A DNA stretch of 64,000 nt from Candidatus Woesearchaeota archaeon (GCA_016935175.1 JAFGRK010000018.1:44773-108772); one strand, 5' to 3'; counted from the stretch's first letter, positions 10,401-18,414 are shown. Notes: a model not told the origin generated them from the letters alone. Made by a program: numbers and translations.

Positions 10401-11069
10401 AGGAGAGTCAATTTTGTCTGGAGCTCTCCAGGAGCAGATCCTGATGGGGATACTGTAGATTACACCCTCAATGCAAGCTGTGGAGGATGCTCTGCAGGCT
10501 GCTATGAGCCATCCATATCAGACATATCCACCGCCAATTACACAGTCCCGAATGCCTTGTGCGTCGATGTGGACTATAACTGGACTGTGAGCGCCTGCGA
10601 TACCTATGATAGCTGCAATACATCTACACAATTCACTTTCAGGATTACCAGCGTAGCAGACATGATACTGACAGTGAATGCCACCAGCTTTGGGGACATG
10701 GCATTAGGAGAGAACAATGATACTGAGGATGATAGCCCTGCTCCAATGGTAGCAAGGAACGTAGGGAACGTGCTGCTCAATGTGACTATTAACGCAACCA
10801 ACCTTTTCAGCACAGTAGATATGAATGCCTATAACTTCCAGTTCAAGGCTGATGACGAGCCAGAGCCAGGTAGCTACGAGATTAGCTGCTCACAGGACTC
10901 TGCATTCGCCTTCATGAGCAATGTCACTCCAAAGACCCTGTTCTGCAACCTATCCTATGTCGACGCTAATGATGAAAGCCAGATAGAATACAATGTGACT
11001 GTGCCCATTAGCGAGCCGCCAGGTGCCAAGAGCAGCAGTATAGAGGTAAGCTTTGTTAAGAGTGAATGA
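4491..11069 (+). CDS. Giant secreted/surface protein (2192 aa): signal peptide, Gly-rich domain, repeated Ig/FN3-like modules, dense N-x-S/T sequons
   Basis: N-terminal MKNPFYRGSALVIFLSLIVLALVLAAP; Gly-rich stretch GGGGGGGGSNAGKTNFGGGGGAGGQY...; repeats of TAPTVNIN...ANCTLY(I/F)(N/D)D...DSNYSVYINCTDASGN(V/I)G and INWTT..ANGSVKYGT...YYYNITSCD....NFTT. Confidence 0.85.
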   Translation: MKNPFYRGSALVIFLSLIVLALVLAAPSEDEGKTTLISDHGKAYKVQENPTIDFDYERGFDPIKYVIQIFSDPREAKLTKDGKEIAADIRVEKTAYGKYSVEIPKPRQFKPGLYTVTLTNDGETIEQDFLWGVLAINTHKSIYLPGEEAFIAMAVLDDGGRMVCDADVTLEITNPSGIKSTLSTGEGTIVVSPTCHYYSVTDMPDYYSYYTMQEAGTYQVVLTAITKNGERTLTDNFFVQETVDYDVSRKGPTRIYPRDIYTMEFTITPGRAYSGVIREYVPASFKIMPQEGLSVMTVGDLKVLEWRTSLSQGQSQVLSYDFDAPDISPYFFTLGKLEIGNWQEARDWMIASDAVYVVNYTGDDTWSAPEGIAWAFIECWGGGGGGGGSNAGKTNFGGGGGAGGQYAASNITNLPAGNYAIVVGSAGAAGLAAGGNGGAGGNSTFNGSTVKAVGGAGGIANAGAGGTGENSTGIGQIVYRGGSGYTGGASGGAGGGGAGSSGAGGDATGVGTNPGSGTAEFGGAGGNGGADADGSPGSDYGGGGGGGETGPSGGSGTPMAGGAGAQGYVRITYMIADAADEEAPTVTINTGLNNTVFTTRTPTFDYTFSDSISEYANCTLYINDTARNTTLNVANGTATKYLTANTSLVDSNYSVYINCTDASGNVGMSGVLRVAVDATAPAITGVLNHSITDTFAMINWTTDQIANGSVKYGTGLDMSTGTVIHTSLLSAHNISLAGLSASTLYYYNITSCDAHGNCNMTGPYNFTTTAAPDNTPPTVNINAGLNNTVFTTRTPTFDYNFNDTTSSVANCTLFINDTARNTTLNVVNGTSTKYLTSDSSLVDSNYSVYINCTDASGNIGKSDVLRVAVDATAPAITGVLNHSITSSFAMVNWTTSELANGSVKYGTGLDMGTGTVVHTNLLTAHNISLSGLGSTTFYYYNITSCDPHGWCNITGPYNFTTSTGPDTTAPTVSINTSLDNFWTNDNTPEVQYYFTDSRSSTANCTLYFDDAVYNYTASVANGTAWKAMIANNSLPDKNYSVYVNCTDNSSNIGKSSVVHIIVDTALPGVRAITPITANWSSTATPNFIFNFTDSSSSTANCTLYVGTSSRGNNASTINITATTITSSSLSAGTYSWNVTCIDMAGNSNGSTARTITIDSSAPTVTPSSPGDNEWTTDTTPDFVFTTTDSLDNLLNCTLWVDGTSYANNASTINNTATTLTASPALSEASHSWAVNCTDDASNTGHTTARTIYIDNTASTVNINITQNGSAFGTSTPIIGFNFSDSVSTTANCSLYFNNTKYNHTNNMNVNTQYSLLVNTSLTDSNYTVYINCSDKAGKIGKSGVLTVEIDTRAPAITSVNNNSITTSTARVNWTTNEEANGSVKYGTSLAMSDGTSVHTNLLALHNVSLSGLSSETVYYYNITSCDASSNCNITGPYNFTTASGATPDTTAPTVNINALLDNIFTTDTTPDVDFNFTDSRSSTANCTLYFDDTGRNHTSGIANNSQKTLTANATLSDKNYSVYVNCTDNSSNIGKSSVIRIILDTTAPTVRINATLNNTIIASYTPSFDFNFTDGLSPSANCTLYVNGTGYDYVASLANFTQDTLTANASVQNGNYFVNINCTDRAGRVGKSGTLNITIYVASYVITNPPADTKFVLTNDTGTDITSIGQTGIINVLAGKYAGSGNYSAILIFNFSEDIDTTNLVLDINLSSRKSLFHNSSTITGLINISLLIPNVRNTNKVYICPGATSLEQVNASCPGVINISVGQESNGMTVSSVSYDGEDYYLVTNITGTGGGEPDPTSPLQCVFVQDTTCPAGTAKLIGLKNDSGGYINAHAQNKTIETYPYSLCCNSTNASITISTDCPGDDTVIRLSNQTNAHVELGNLSNYSYTACIGSDWKKANCEYPTSSCAENYACIMSIASSEGDNQTNAHVGACLTYDQKVCCALTNFAPPAPTLVSPDDDNTTVFDRRVNFVWSSPGADPDGDTVDYTLNASCGGCSAGCYEPSISDISTANYTVPNALCVDVDYNWTVSACDTYDSCNTSTQFTFRITSVADMILTVNATSFGDMALGENNDTEDDSPAPMVARNVGNVLLNVTINATNLFSTVDMNAYNFQFKADDEPEPGSYEISCSQDSAFAFMSNVTPKTLFCNLSYVDANDESQIEYNVTVPISEPPGAKSSSIEVSFVKSE

Positions 11070-11124
11070 TGTGATGATGTGATGATTAGCAAAACCAAAG
11101 CTAGCCAAAAAGAGGTCACCTAGA

Positions 11125-12300
11125 ATGAAAATAAAACCTTTCAAAGAGAAGAGCTTATTCCCATTTATATCGCTGATCTTAATCCTATTTTTGAATTTGG
11201 CGCTAAGTGCAGCACTAGTAACTTCCCTTGGGGTCAGCCCTGCAGGCAAGACTGTCACATTCACCCCAAATACTGATTTTGAAATAGATTTTTACATAAT
11301 CAACTCTGAAAGGAATAATATGCAGATTAGCGTTGGAGGAGTAGGAGAGCTTTCAGACATGATGTTCTTTGACCAGCAGATAATAACCCTGACTGAGTCA
11401 GATGATAAGGTCCCTTTTAGGCTAATCCTGAAATTGCCAGCTGGCATGGAACCTGGCATCAGGACCAGCAACATCAAGCTGACTCCTATTCTGCCAGAGA
11501 ATGAGGACGATATGCTCTCTGCCTATCTAGCACCGCAGATACCTATCAAAGTCAGGGTGCCATACCCGAGCAAATACGCTGACATATCCATAGTTGTGCA
11601 GAGCGTGGATGAAGGCACCCCAGTACCAATATATATTGAGTTTGACAACCTAGGCTCTGAAAGGATAACAAGCGCAGGGGCAGAGCTAAGGCTTTATGAC
11701 CCTGAAGGAGAGCTGATATCAGAAATGGCAGCTCCTGAGATCAGCATTGAAAAAGACTCACTTGGCAAGACCAAGGCAGAGCCTGCCCCGATCCTAAGAA
11801 GAGGAATATACAGGGTAGTAGCTGATGCTTACTATGATGGTGTTGATAAGGTTATAGACATGAATATCTCTCTTGGAGACCCCTTGCTGACTGCAAGGGA
11901 GCTGCTGACTAAGCAGCTAGAGATACAGCCAGTCAGCAAGGTAGGCTTGAAGGCTTATAATGATTGGAATGCAGAGCTCTCAGTCACAGGGTTCTTGGAG
12001 ATAGAGGACAAAAAGACAGAGATGCCTGTGTTCAAGTTCGAGAAGAATGCAGAGCAGGAGATAAGCAGCTTCCTTGAGACATCAGGGCTTGAGCCTGGAG
12101 AGTACAACCTCACAGTCACATGGGTTTATGCTAACCAGATGAAAAGGGACGTGTTCCCTGTCAAGATTATTGAGAAAAAGCCAGAGCCAGCCATATCCTG
12201 GCCAAGGATACTCATAGGGTTGGCTGCCTTGGCAGTGATGATAGCGACCTTGGCAATTTTGCTCGCATTGCTGAAAAGAAAAAAGCCTCGCACAAACTAA
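11125..12300 (+). CDS. Secreted/membrane-anchored protein with N-terminal signal and C-terminal TM helix
   Basis: MKIKPFKEKSLFPFISLILILFLNLALSAALV..., C-term RILIGLAALAVMIATLAILLALLKRKKPRTN. Confidence 0.7.
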   Translation: MKIKPFKEKSLFPFISLILILFLNLALSAALVTSLGVSPAGKTVTFTPNTDFEIDFYIINSERNNMQISVGGVGELSDMMFFDQQIITLTESDDKVPFRLILKLPAGMEPGIRTSNIKLTPILPENEDDMLSAYLAPQIPIKVRVPYPSKYADISIVVQSVDEGTPVPIYIEFDNLGSERITSAGAELRLYDPEGELISEMAAPEISIEKDSLGKTKAEPAPILRRGIYRVVADAYYDGVDKVIDMNISLGDPLLTARELLTKQLEIQPVSKVGLKAYNDWNAELSVTGFLEIEDKKTEMPVFKFEKNAEQEISSFLETSGLEPGEYNLTVTWVYANQMKRDVFPVKIIEKKPEPAISWPRILIGLAALAVMIATLAILLALLKRKKPRTN

Positions 12301-12440
12301 TGACATACCAGTATCATCCAATATCATCTAGTATCATATCCGGTATCATATTAATACTCATTAAATAATCATTAAGAGGGTTAAAGAAGCCCAAAGGAGC
12401 GAAACCTTTAAATAGGTATGCTTACAGAAATGGAGGTATT

Positions 12441-12998
12441 ATGGCAAGTTCGTTTGGTAATGCAATAGGCTTCATGGGAGAATTAGGAGTCTATGACGTG
12501 GTGCTGCCTTTCTTGATGATATTCACCCTTGTCTTTGCAATACTTGAGAAGACCAAGATATACGGCACAGAAAAGATTGGTGGTCAGGAGTACACCAGGA
12601 AGAACCTTAATGGCATGACAGCCTTTGTAATGGCATTTTTTGTCGTCGCATCAACCAGGCTGGTAGCAGTCATCAACGAGGTCCTGGCAAGCACAGTGCT
12701 CCTTCTCTTGCTTTCAGTATGCTTCCTGCTCTTAGCAGGCAGCTTCCACTCTGGCAAAGAGGAATTCTTCCTCAAGGGAGGCTGGAACAAGCTCTTCATG
12801 TTCATCATGTTCATCGGCATAGTCCTGATTTTCCTGCACGCGCTGGGCTGGCTCGATATAATCTGGGTAAGCCTAATCCATAATTTTGACTCAGTAATCA
12901 CCTCTACCATAGTCCTCCTGGTAATAGTAGTAGTTGCGATAGTCTATATAACAGGAGGATTTGACAAGAAGAAAAGTGGAGGAAGCAAAGAAGGATAA
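12441..12998 (+). CDS. Small polytopic membrane protein, paralog 1 of 3
   Basis: LGVYDVVLPFLMIFTLVFAILEKTKIYG; several hydrophobic segments; TATA-like CTTTAAATAGG upstream. Confidence 0.75.
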   Translation: MASSFGNAIGFMGELGVYDVVLPFLMIFTLVFAILEKTKIYGTEKIGGQEYTRKNLNGMTAFVMAFFVVASTRLVAVINEVLASTVLLLLLSVCFLLLAGSFHSGKEEFFLKGGWNKLFMFIMFIGIVLIFLHALGWLDIIWVSLIHNFDSVITSTIVLLVIVVVAIVYITGGFDKKKSGGSKEG

Positions 12999-13091
12999 GG
13001 GCAGGATAAGTGCAAGATATAAAAGCCTAAGTGCAATAAAAAACGAAAACATAATAAGCAAGTTATGTTATAAAAAAGCCAAAGGAGGTTA

Positions 13092-13694
13092 GTGAAAATG
13101 GTGTTTCAGAACTTTATATATATGTTGGATATGTGGGGAGTGACAGATGTTCTTTTGCCGTTTATACTGGTGTTTACCATAGTCTTTGCCACATTGCAGA
13201 AGACCAAGATTCTTGGTGATGGCAAGAAAAACTACAACGTAATGGTAGCCCTAGTCATGGGCTTGGCAGTTGTCATACCGCACATAGTGGGCAGGTACCC
13301 TTTCAACTTTGACCCTGTCAATGTGATAAATGCATCACTGCCCCAGGTATCAATAATCCTAGTGGCAATAATAATGCTGCTGCTGATAATAGGTATATTC
13401 GGGAATGAGATAGACATCGCAGGTACATCCCTTGCAGGATGGGTTGTACTGCTTGCCATCATTGCAGTGTTACTGATATTTGGTTCAGCAGTCGGCTGGT
13501 TCCCATTGCCAATCTACCTGAACTTCCTGCTTGACCCAGAGCTCCAGGCTCTCATAGTGATGATTCTTGTCTTTGGCATCATTATCTGGTTCATAACCAA
13601 GGATGATACCCAGAAGGAACAAAAAGGAGAGAAGGGTTTAGGCCACTTCCTCGAGGAGATGGGCAAGGGACTAAAAAAGAAAGGTGGAAAATAA
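13092..13694 (+). CDS. Small polytopic membrane protein, paralog 2 of 3
   Basis: WGVTDVLLPFILVFTIVFATLQKTKILG, same N-terminal motif as upstream ORF; RBS-like AAAGGAGGT upstream. Confidence 0.75.
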   Translation: MKMVFQNFIYMLDMWGVTDVLLPFILVFTIVFATLQKTKILGDGKKNYNVMVALVMGLAVVIPHIVGRYPFNFDPVNVINASLPQVSIILVAIIMLLLIIGIFGNEIDIAGTSLAGWVVLLAIIAVLLIFGSAVGWFPLPIYLNFLLDPELQALIVMILVFGIIIWFITKDDTQKEQKGEKGLGHFLEEMGKGLKKKGGK

Positions 13695-13799
13695 GCTTAA
13701 AGCCCTAACAAATTATTTTATTAGCTTTTTTACTTATGATTTTTTGACTAACTGATAACACAGACATGATTAAGTTCCATAATAATCCCTAAAATTAAA

Positions 13800-14414
13800 A
13801 TGGCCACACTCCTTGATGTCGGATTACTAGAGCATTTCGGGATAATCTTTGTAATCCTTCTTGTATTCCTCATCCTCTTCGGCCTTCTGGAATATATCAA
13901 GGCCTTTGGCGAGGGAAAAAAGGGCATGCATGCCATGATAGCCCTTTCAGTGGCATTCCTCTTCCTTGTCTCAAAGCTAGCCACTAACATGGTGTCCTTC
14001 ATGGTGCCCTGGTTTATGGTGGCTGTCATCTTCATCTTTTTACTCTTATTCCTCATAAGGATGTTCGGGGTTGGAGAAGGCGACATGGTAAAGCTTATCA
14101 AGGACCCTAATGCCTACCCATGGATAATAGCCATAGCAGTGATTATACTCTTGTTCGCCTTGAGCAACACTTTTGGCCAATCCCTGCTTGAGAAAGGCGG
14201 AGGCGGTGGAGGCGCTGGCACTCCCACATCAGACCCTGCTATAAGCCAAGACCCAGGCACAATATCACCTGATTACAGCACTACCAGCACAGCAACATCA
14301 AGCTTCGCAACTAATTTCCTTAACACGTTAAGGAATCCGAAAGTTCTTGGGCTATTGTTCATATTCTTAGTGGGAATGTTCGCACTTATCTTCCTGACCA
14401 AGACTGCCAAGTAG
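13800..14414 (+). CDS. Small polytopic membrane protein, paralog 3 of 3
   Basis: LLDVGLLEHFGIIFVILLVFLILFGLLEYIKAFGEGKKGMHAMIALSVAFLF; multiple TM segments plus Gly/Thr/Ser linker. Confidence 0.7.
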   Translation: MATLLDVGLLEHFGIIFVILLVFLILFGLLEYIKAFGEGKKGMHAMIALSVAFLFLVSKLATNMVSFMVPWFMVAVIFIFLLLFLIRMFGVGEGDMVKLIKDPNAYPWIIAIAVIILLFALSNTFGQSLLEKGGGGGGAGTPTSDPAISQDPGTISPDYSTTSTATSSFATNFLNTLRNPKVLGLLFIFLVGMFALIFLTKTAK

Positions 14415-14523
14415 GAGAAGGCTAAGATAAGAATAAAAATCCTAAAATAAGAAAATAACCTTTCTAGGGGCTAATCTTTATTCTTTATCAGGCAGCGGCC
14501 TTTATGAGATGTTTTTTAAGTTT

Positions 14524-15126
14524 TCAGATCGGCCCTTTTTTTAAGGCTTGGGTTATCCTTGCAAGCTCGCTCACATTCTCAGTGAACAAGGGCAGGACCT
14601 TGGAGAACACCTTTTCCATGGCCTTGACTTCAGCACCCACTTCCAGGATGTTCTTGTCATATTCCCCTATCTTTCCGATAACCGCCTGGTGGAGCTTGTC
14701 AAAGCTGTCCTGAAGGCTTTCAAAACGCTGCTCAATCCTGGCAAGCTTGTTCTCCACCTCGTTCTTCCATTCAACAATCTTGTTAATATCCTTGCCTAGC
14801 TCATCCCATTTCTCCTCAATCACGCTCTCGATGAGCTCCTCAACTTCCTCATTACCCATTCCAACCATGCTTCCTCCCTCCTCATAGCCTTGTCCAAGCC
14901 CCTGGCTTGCATCCCCAGCACCGCTAGGCAGCGGCGCATTGCTTCCCCCTTGGAAAGCTGGCGCTCCAGATACCAAGTCTGCCTGGTTTAAGGCATCGAA
15001 TATCTGCGTGGATGAATACCCATTCCTCTGCAAAGCCTGTACAATCTGGTTATTGTCAAAGCCCTTTATCCTCATAGCCCTGACTTGGTCAATAGGCAGG
15101 TTATCAGGCTTATTGAACAAAGGCAA
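14524..15126 (-). CDS. Coiled-coil protein with N-terminal UBA-like helical repeat; candidate pilus/archaellum-like accessory protein
   Basis: IDQVRAMRIKGFDNNQIVQALQRNGYSSTQIFDALNQADL followed by long coiled coil; located beside ATPase/T2SSF genes. Confidence 0.5.
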   Translation of the reverse strand: MPLFNKPDNLPIDQVRAMRIKGFDNNQIVQALQRNGYSSTQIFDALNQADLVSGAPAFQGGSNAPLPSGAGDASQGLGQGYEEGGSMVGMGNEEVEELIESVIEEKWDELGKDINKIVEWKNEVENKLARIEQRFESLQDSFDKLHQAVIGKIGEYDKNILEVGAEVKAMEKVFSKVLPLFTENVSELARITQALKKGPI

Positions 15127-15213
15127 CCATGCACCTCTTTTGCTTCAGCGCAATCTTTTATAAAAATTCACTGACACTTTTCAAATTTATAAAATCCAGC
15201 TATATAAATGTTA

Positions 15214-15413
15214 TGTTGTAACCCCGGCTATGTTGAAAAAGTCACCCTCGGCACCCCGGCTGGGGTGACCCCCGCCTCTGCAGCCATTGTGCAAGCCATT
15301 CGCAAAGCTCATGGCGTTGCACTTGCAGCAGGTGCTCAGAAGTGCGCTTCTGGCACCGCAAGAGGTTACTCTTGCAGGCTGCGGCAACTTTTTCAACGCA
15401 CCTGTTGTAACCC
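15214..15413. ncRNA. Candidate structured non-coding RNA (or MITE-like hairpin element)
   Basis: Outer stem GTTGAAAAAGT (15232-15242)/ACTTTTTCAAC (15387-15397); inner GCAGCC/GGCTGC; hairpins CACCCC-GGCT-GGGGTG, GTGCAAGCCAT...ATGGCGTTGCAC, CAGAAG-TGCG-CTTCTG inside GGTGC/GCACC, GCAAGAG-GTTA-CTCTTGC; flanking direct repeats TGTTGTAACCC; GC-rich island in AT-rich intergene; TATA-like TTTATAAAA at about 15187. Confidence 0.6.
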
Positions 15414-15437
15414 TGTGGTCTTTAGCCTATTTGCAGC

Positions 15438-15890
15438 CTATTGCTTCCTTTCACTCAACAGCTTTTCCCTGACCTTCTCCTCAAGCATCTTCTTGAGCTC
15501 AGCTCTCGTCACAAAATTCATAGGCTGCCATATGTCTAGGTAGCGCTCAACCACCTTGAAATCATTCTTGCTCACCAAGTTTTTTATCTCACTGCTGATG
15601 AGCCTTAGCTTGTCCTTGATGTCATTTATGTCGCGCTTGACTTCAACAGTATCATCTGACAAGAGCTTCACATCAGCCCTTATGTCCTTGTCCATGGCTA
15701 TTATGCCCTGCTCAGAAGCCTGCAGCCTGCCCCTTAGGTTAGAGTACCTTTCCTCAAGAATCCTAAGGTTAGCTGCAAGGCTATTGACGCTCTTGGCAAT
15801 CCTGCCAACCATCTCTATATCAACATCCTGCTTCCTAAGGTGCTCCTCGGGTGGAGGCGGCTGTCCTGCCACAAAACTAGGGTCAACCAT
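15438..15890 (-). CDS. Coiled-coil protein, candidate archaellum/pilus accessory protein
   Basis: Heptad-rich; C-term VVERYLDIWQPMNFVTRAELKKMLEEKVREKL; genomic context. Confidence 0.5.
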   Translation of the reverse strand: MVDPSFVAGQPPPPEEHLRKQDVDIEMVGRIAKSVNSLAANLRILEERYSNLRGRLQASEQGIIAMDKDIRADVKLLSDDTVEVKRDINDIKDKLRLISSEIKNLVSKNDFKVVERYLDIWQPMNFVTRAELKKMLEEKVREKLLSERKQ

Positions 15891-16039
15891 GAGATTAGTG
15901 TCTTGCTCCTTTAGTATTTAATGTTTTTGGTATGAATATTTACAATAAATCCCAGCCTAGTGATAACTTAAAATTTGATTATGCCCCATCATATTATTAT
16001 TTTATAATTATTCTTATTGTTGATAGTTTAAGCAAAAGA

Positions 16040-16048
16040 TTTATATAC
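16040..16048 (+). promoter_or_regulatory. TATA-box-like promoter upstream of secretion ATPase
   Basis: AAAAGATTTATATACC about 70 nt upstream of TTG start at 16117. Confidence 0.5.
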
Positions 16049-16116
16049 CTTGCTTGGCGTATTTGAATCTGGCTAGATAAAGCTATAGAAAATTTGAAAA
16101 AAGAGGGCGGGATTAG

Positions 16117-18414
16117 TTGATTACGGACAAGGGAAAGCCAGGGCTTCCTTCAGAGGTGGTGAGGGAAGGAGAGGACACTATTCTTAGGATTAATTGCGAT
16201 GAACTCACCACAGTGCCTTCTATCGAGGAAAACCCAAGCCTAATGTCCTATACTATTGACAGGCTTATTGAGAATAAGGCCACTACCAAGATTGTCTTCA
16301 CCCAGAAAAGGGACTATGAATACGACTATGCCCAGACCCGCCTGCTGCTTGAAATGGCCTTGCTCTATAACAGGCTGATAAAGCAGAAAGACCTGTTCAG
16401 CTATGAGGCTATGCGCCTGAAGACAGCTCCGAGGTATGTCGATAGCATCTACACCCAGATTCACCAGCTGATTTTTGACATATTGAAAAAAGATCCTATA
16501 ACCTGCTATACTGAGCTTAGGAGGCTGCTAAGGCATGAGAAGATATCAGCTGATGCTGAGCAAGGGGAAGCAGCCAACGCCCACAGGCTATACGTCAAGC
16601 TTATCACTTTTCTGTTGCAGGAGCTTGACAAGACCAGGCTGATAACCATAGCAATGCCCTTCCTTCCAGGGCATAAGCCCTATGACAGGAGCATTTACAC
16701 CAAGATATTCACTCCTACCATCAAGCCTGACTTCATGTTCACCAAGCTCATGGCTACCTATCCTAGGGGAGGGGTAGAGCTTGAGAACTATAATGTCGGC
16801 AACACAGAAGTGGTTGTTTTTGACCAGGAAGATGATGTGCAATACCTTTATCACATAACCCCTCCTGAATTTAAGCTTAACGAGGAAGAATACGAGCTGC
16901 TTGACCTTGCAAGGAATATCATAGCAGAGCATAAGCCAACAAGGCAGGAATTTATTGACCCGACCAGAATGAGGGAGGTATTCTATAATGTCGGGCATGA
17001 CTTATTAGAGGAGCTCTCAACCTACAGGAATGTGAAGGTTAATGATGAGAAGCTTCACGAGCTAACCATGATACTAATAAGGTACACAGTCGGGTTTGGA
17101 CTTATTGAAGTCTTATTAGAGGACCCGAGGATACAGGACATAACCTTCAACAGCCCTCCAGGCCAGAGCCCGATATTCCTAGTGCATCAGGATTACGGTG
17201 ATTGCAAGACTAACATAATACCAAGCATAAGCGATGCTGAGAGCTGGGCATCCAAGCTAAGGATGATTAGCGGAAGGCCATTGGACGAAGCCAACCCTGT
17301 GCTAGACACTGAGATAACCATTCCGGGCATTGCAAGGGCAAGGGTAGGCGCAATAGCCCCTCCCCTGAATCCTTTTGGGATAGCATATGCTTTTAGGCGC
17401 CACCGTGACAAGCCATGGACCCTACCTTTATTTGTGCACCAGAAAATGATAACCAGCCTTGCAGCAGGGCTAATAAGCTTCATAGTGGACGGCAACAGGA
17501 CATTATTAGTGGCAGGAACCAGGAGTGCAGGAAAGACCAGCCTGCTAGGGAGCGTCATGGTGGAGATAATGAGAAAATACAGGATCATCACCATCGAGGA
17601 CACATTAGAGCTGCCTACTGAAAGCTTGCGCAGCCTAGGGTATAATATCCAGCCAATGAAAGTGGCATCAGCACTATCAAAAGGCTCAGCAGAAGTGCCT
17701 GCTGATGAAGGCATAAGGACCACGCTAAGGCTGGGGGATTCTGCGCTTGTCGTGGGAGAAGTAAGGAGCACTGAAGCAGCTGCCTTGTACGAGGCTATGA
17801 GAGTAGGAGCCCTTGCTAACGTGGTAGCAGGAACCATCCACGGAGACAGCCCTTACGGAGTATTTGACAGGGTGGTCAATGACTTGAAGGTCCCAAGGAC
17901 CAGCTTCAAGGCAACAGACATAATAATCGTCGCTAACCCTATCAGGAGCCCTGATGGGCTGCACAGGTGGAGGAGAGTCACCCAGATAACCGAGGTGAGA
18001 AAGGAATGGGAAGATGACCCGCTGCGCGAGCATGGCTTTGTTGACCTAATGAAGTATGACGCCAAGACCGACCAGCTAGAGCCTACTGACGAGCTGATTA
18101 ATGGCGATAGCGACATCCTCAAGGCAATAGCAGGCAATGTAAAGGACTGGGCAGGCAACTGGGATGCTGTCTGGGCTAATATCCAGCTTAGGGCCAGGAT
18201 GAAGGAAGAGCTGGTCATGACTGCAGAATCAGAGAAGAACATGGACTTATTAGAGGCCAAGTTTGTCATCCAGTGCAATGACCATTTCCACAAGATATGC
18301 GACAAGGTAAAGGAGAAGACAGGCAAGTTGGATGCTGACAGGATATTCTTTGAGTGGAAGGAATGGCTTCACAGGGAGATACGCAAGGAGAAGAGCAAAC
18401 TAGGCCGGGTTTAG
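16117..18414 (+). CDS. Type II/IV secretion system ATPase (VirB11/GspE/ArlI superfamily)
   Basis: Walker A VAGTRSAGKTSLLGSV, ITIEDTLELP, Walker B SALVVGEVRSTEAAALYEAMRVG, GTIHGDSPYGVFDRVVNDL; TTG start. Confidence 0.9.
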   Translation: MITDKGKPGLPSEVVREGEDTILRINCDELTTVPSIEENPSLMSYTIDRLIENKATTKIVFTQKRDYEYDYAQTRLLLEMALLYNRLIKQKDLFSYEAMRLKTAPRYVDSIYTQIHQLIFDILKKDPITCYTELRRLLRHEKISADAEQGEAANAHRLYVKLITFLLQELDKTRLITIAMPFLPGHKPYDRSIYTKIFTPTIKPDFMFTKLMATYPRGGVELENYNVGNTEVVVFDQEDDVQYLYHITPPEFKLNEEEYELLDLARNIIAEHKPTRQEFIDPTRMREVFYNVGHDLLEELSTYRNVKVNDEKLHELTMILIRYTVGFGLIEVLLEDPRIQDITFNSPPGQSPIFLVHQDYGDCKTNIIPSISDAESWASKLRMISGRPLDEANPVLDTEITIPGIARARVGAIAPPLNPFGIAYAFRRHRDKPWTLPLFVHQKMITSLAAGLISFIVDGNRTLLVAGTRSAGKTSLLGSVMVEIMRKYRIITIEDTLELPTESLRSLGYNIQPMKVASALSKGSAEVPADEGIRTTLRLGDSALVVGEVRSTEAAALYEAMRVGALANVVAGTIHGDSPYGVFDRVVNDLKVPRTSFKATDIIIVANPIRSPDGLHRWRRVTQITEVRKEWEDDPLREHGFVDLMKYDAKTDQLEPTDELINGDSDILKAIAGNVKDWAGNWDAVWANIQLRARMKEELVMTAESEKNMDLLEAKFVIQCNDHFHKICDKVKEKTGKLDADRIFFEWKEWLHREIRKEKSKLGRV

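Noticed and set aside
15214-15413. Identification of the structured element as SRP RNA or RNase P RNA
   Set aside because: Neither strand shows the conserved SRP helix 8 motif nor RNase P core motifs.
15208-15543. ORFs of 111, 61 and 61 aa over 15.2-15.5 kb
   Set aside because: They traverse the multi-hairpin element and lack protein-like features; secondary structure explains the sequence better.
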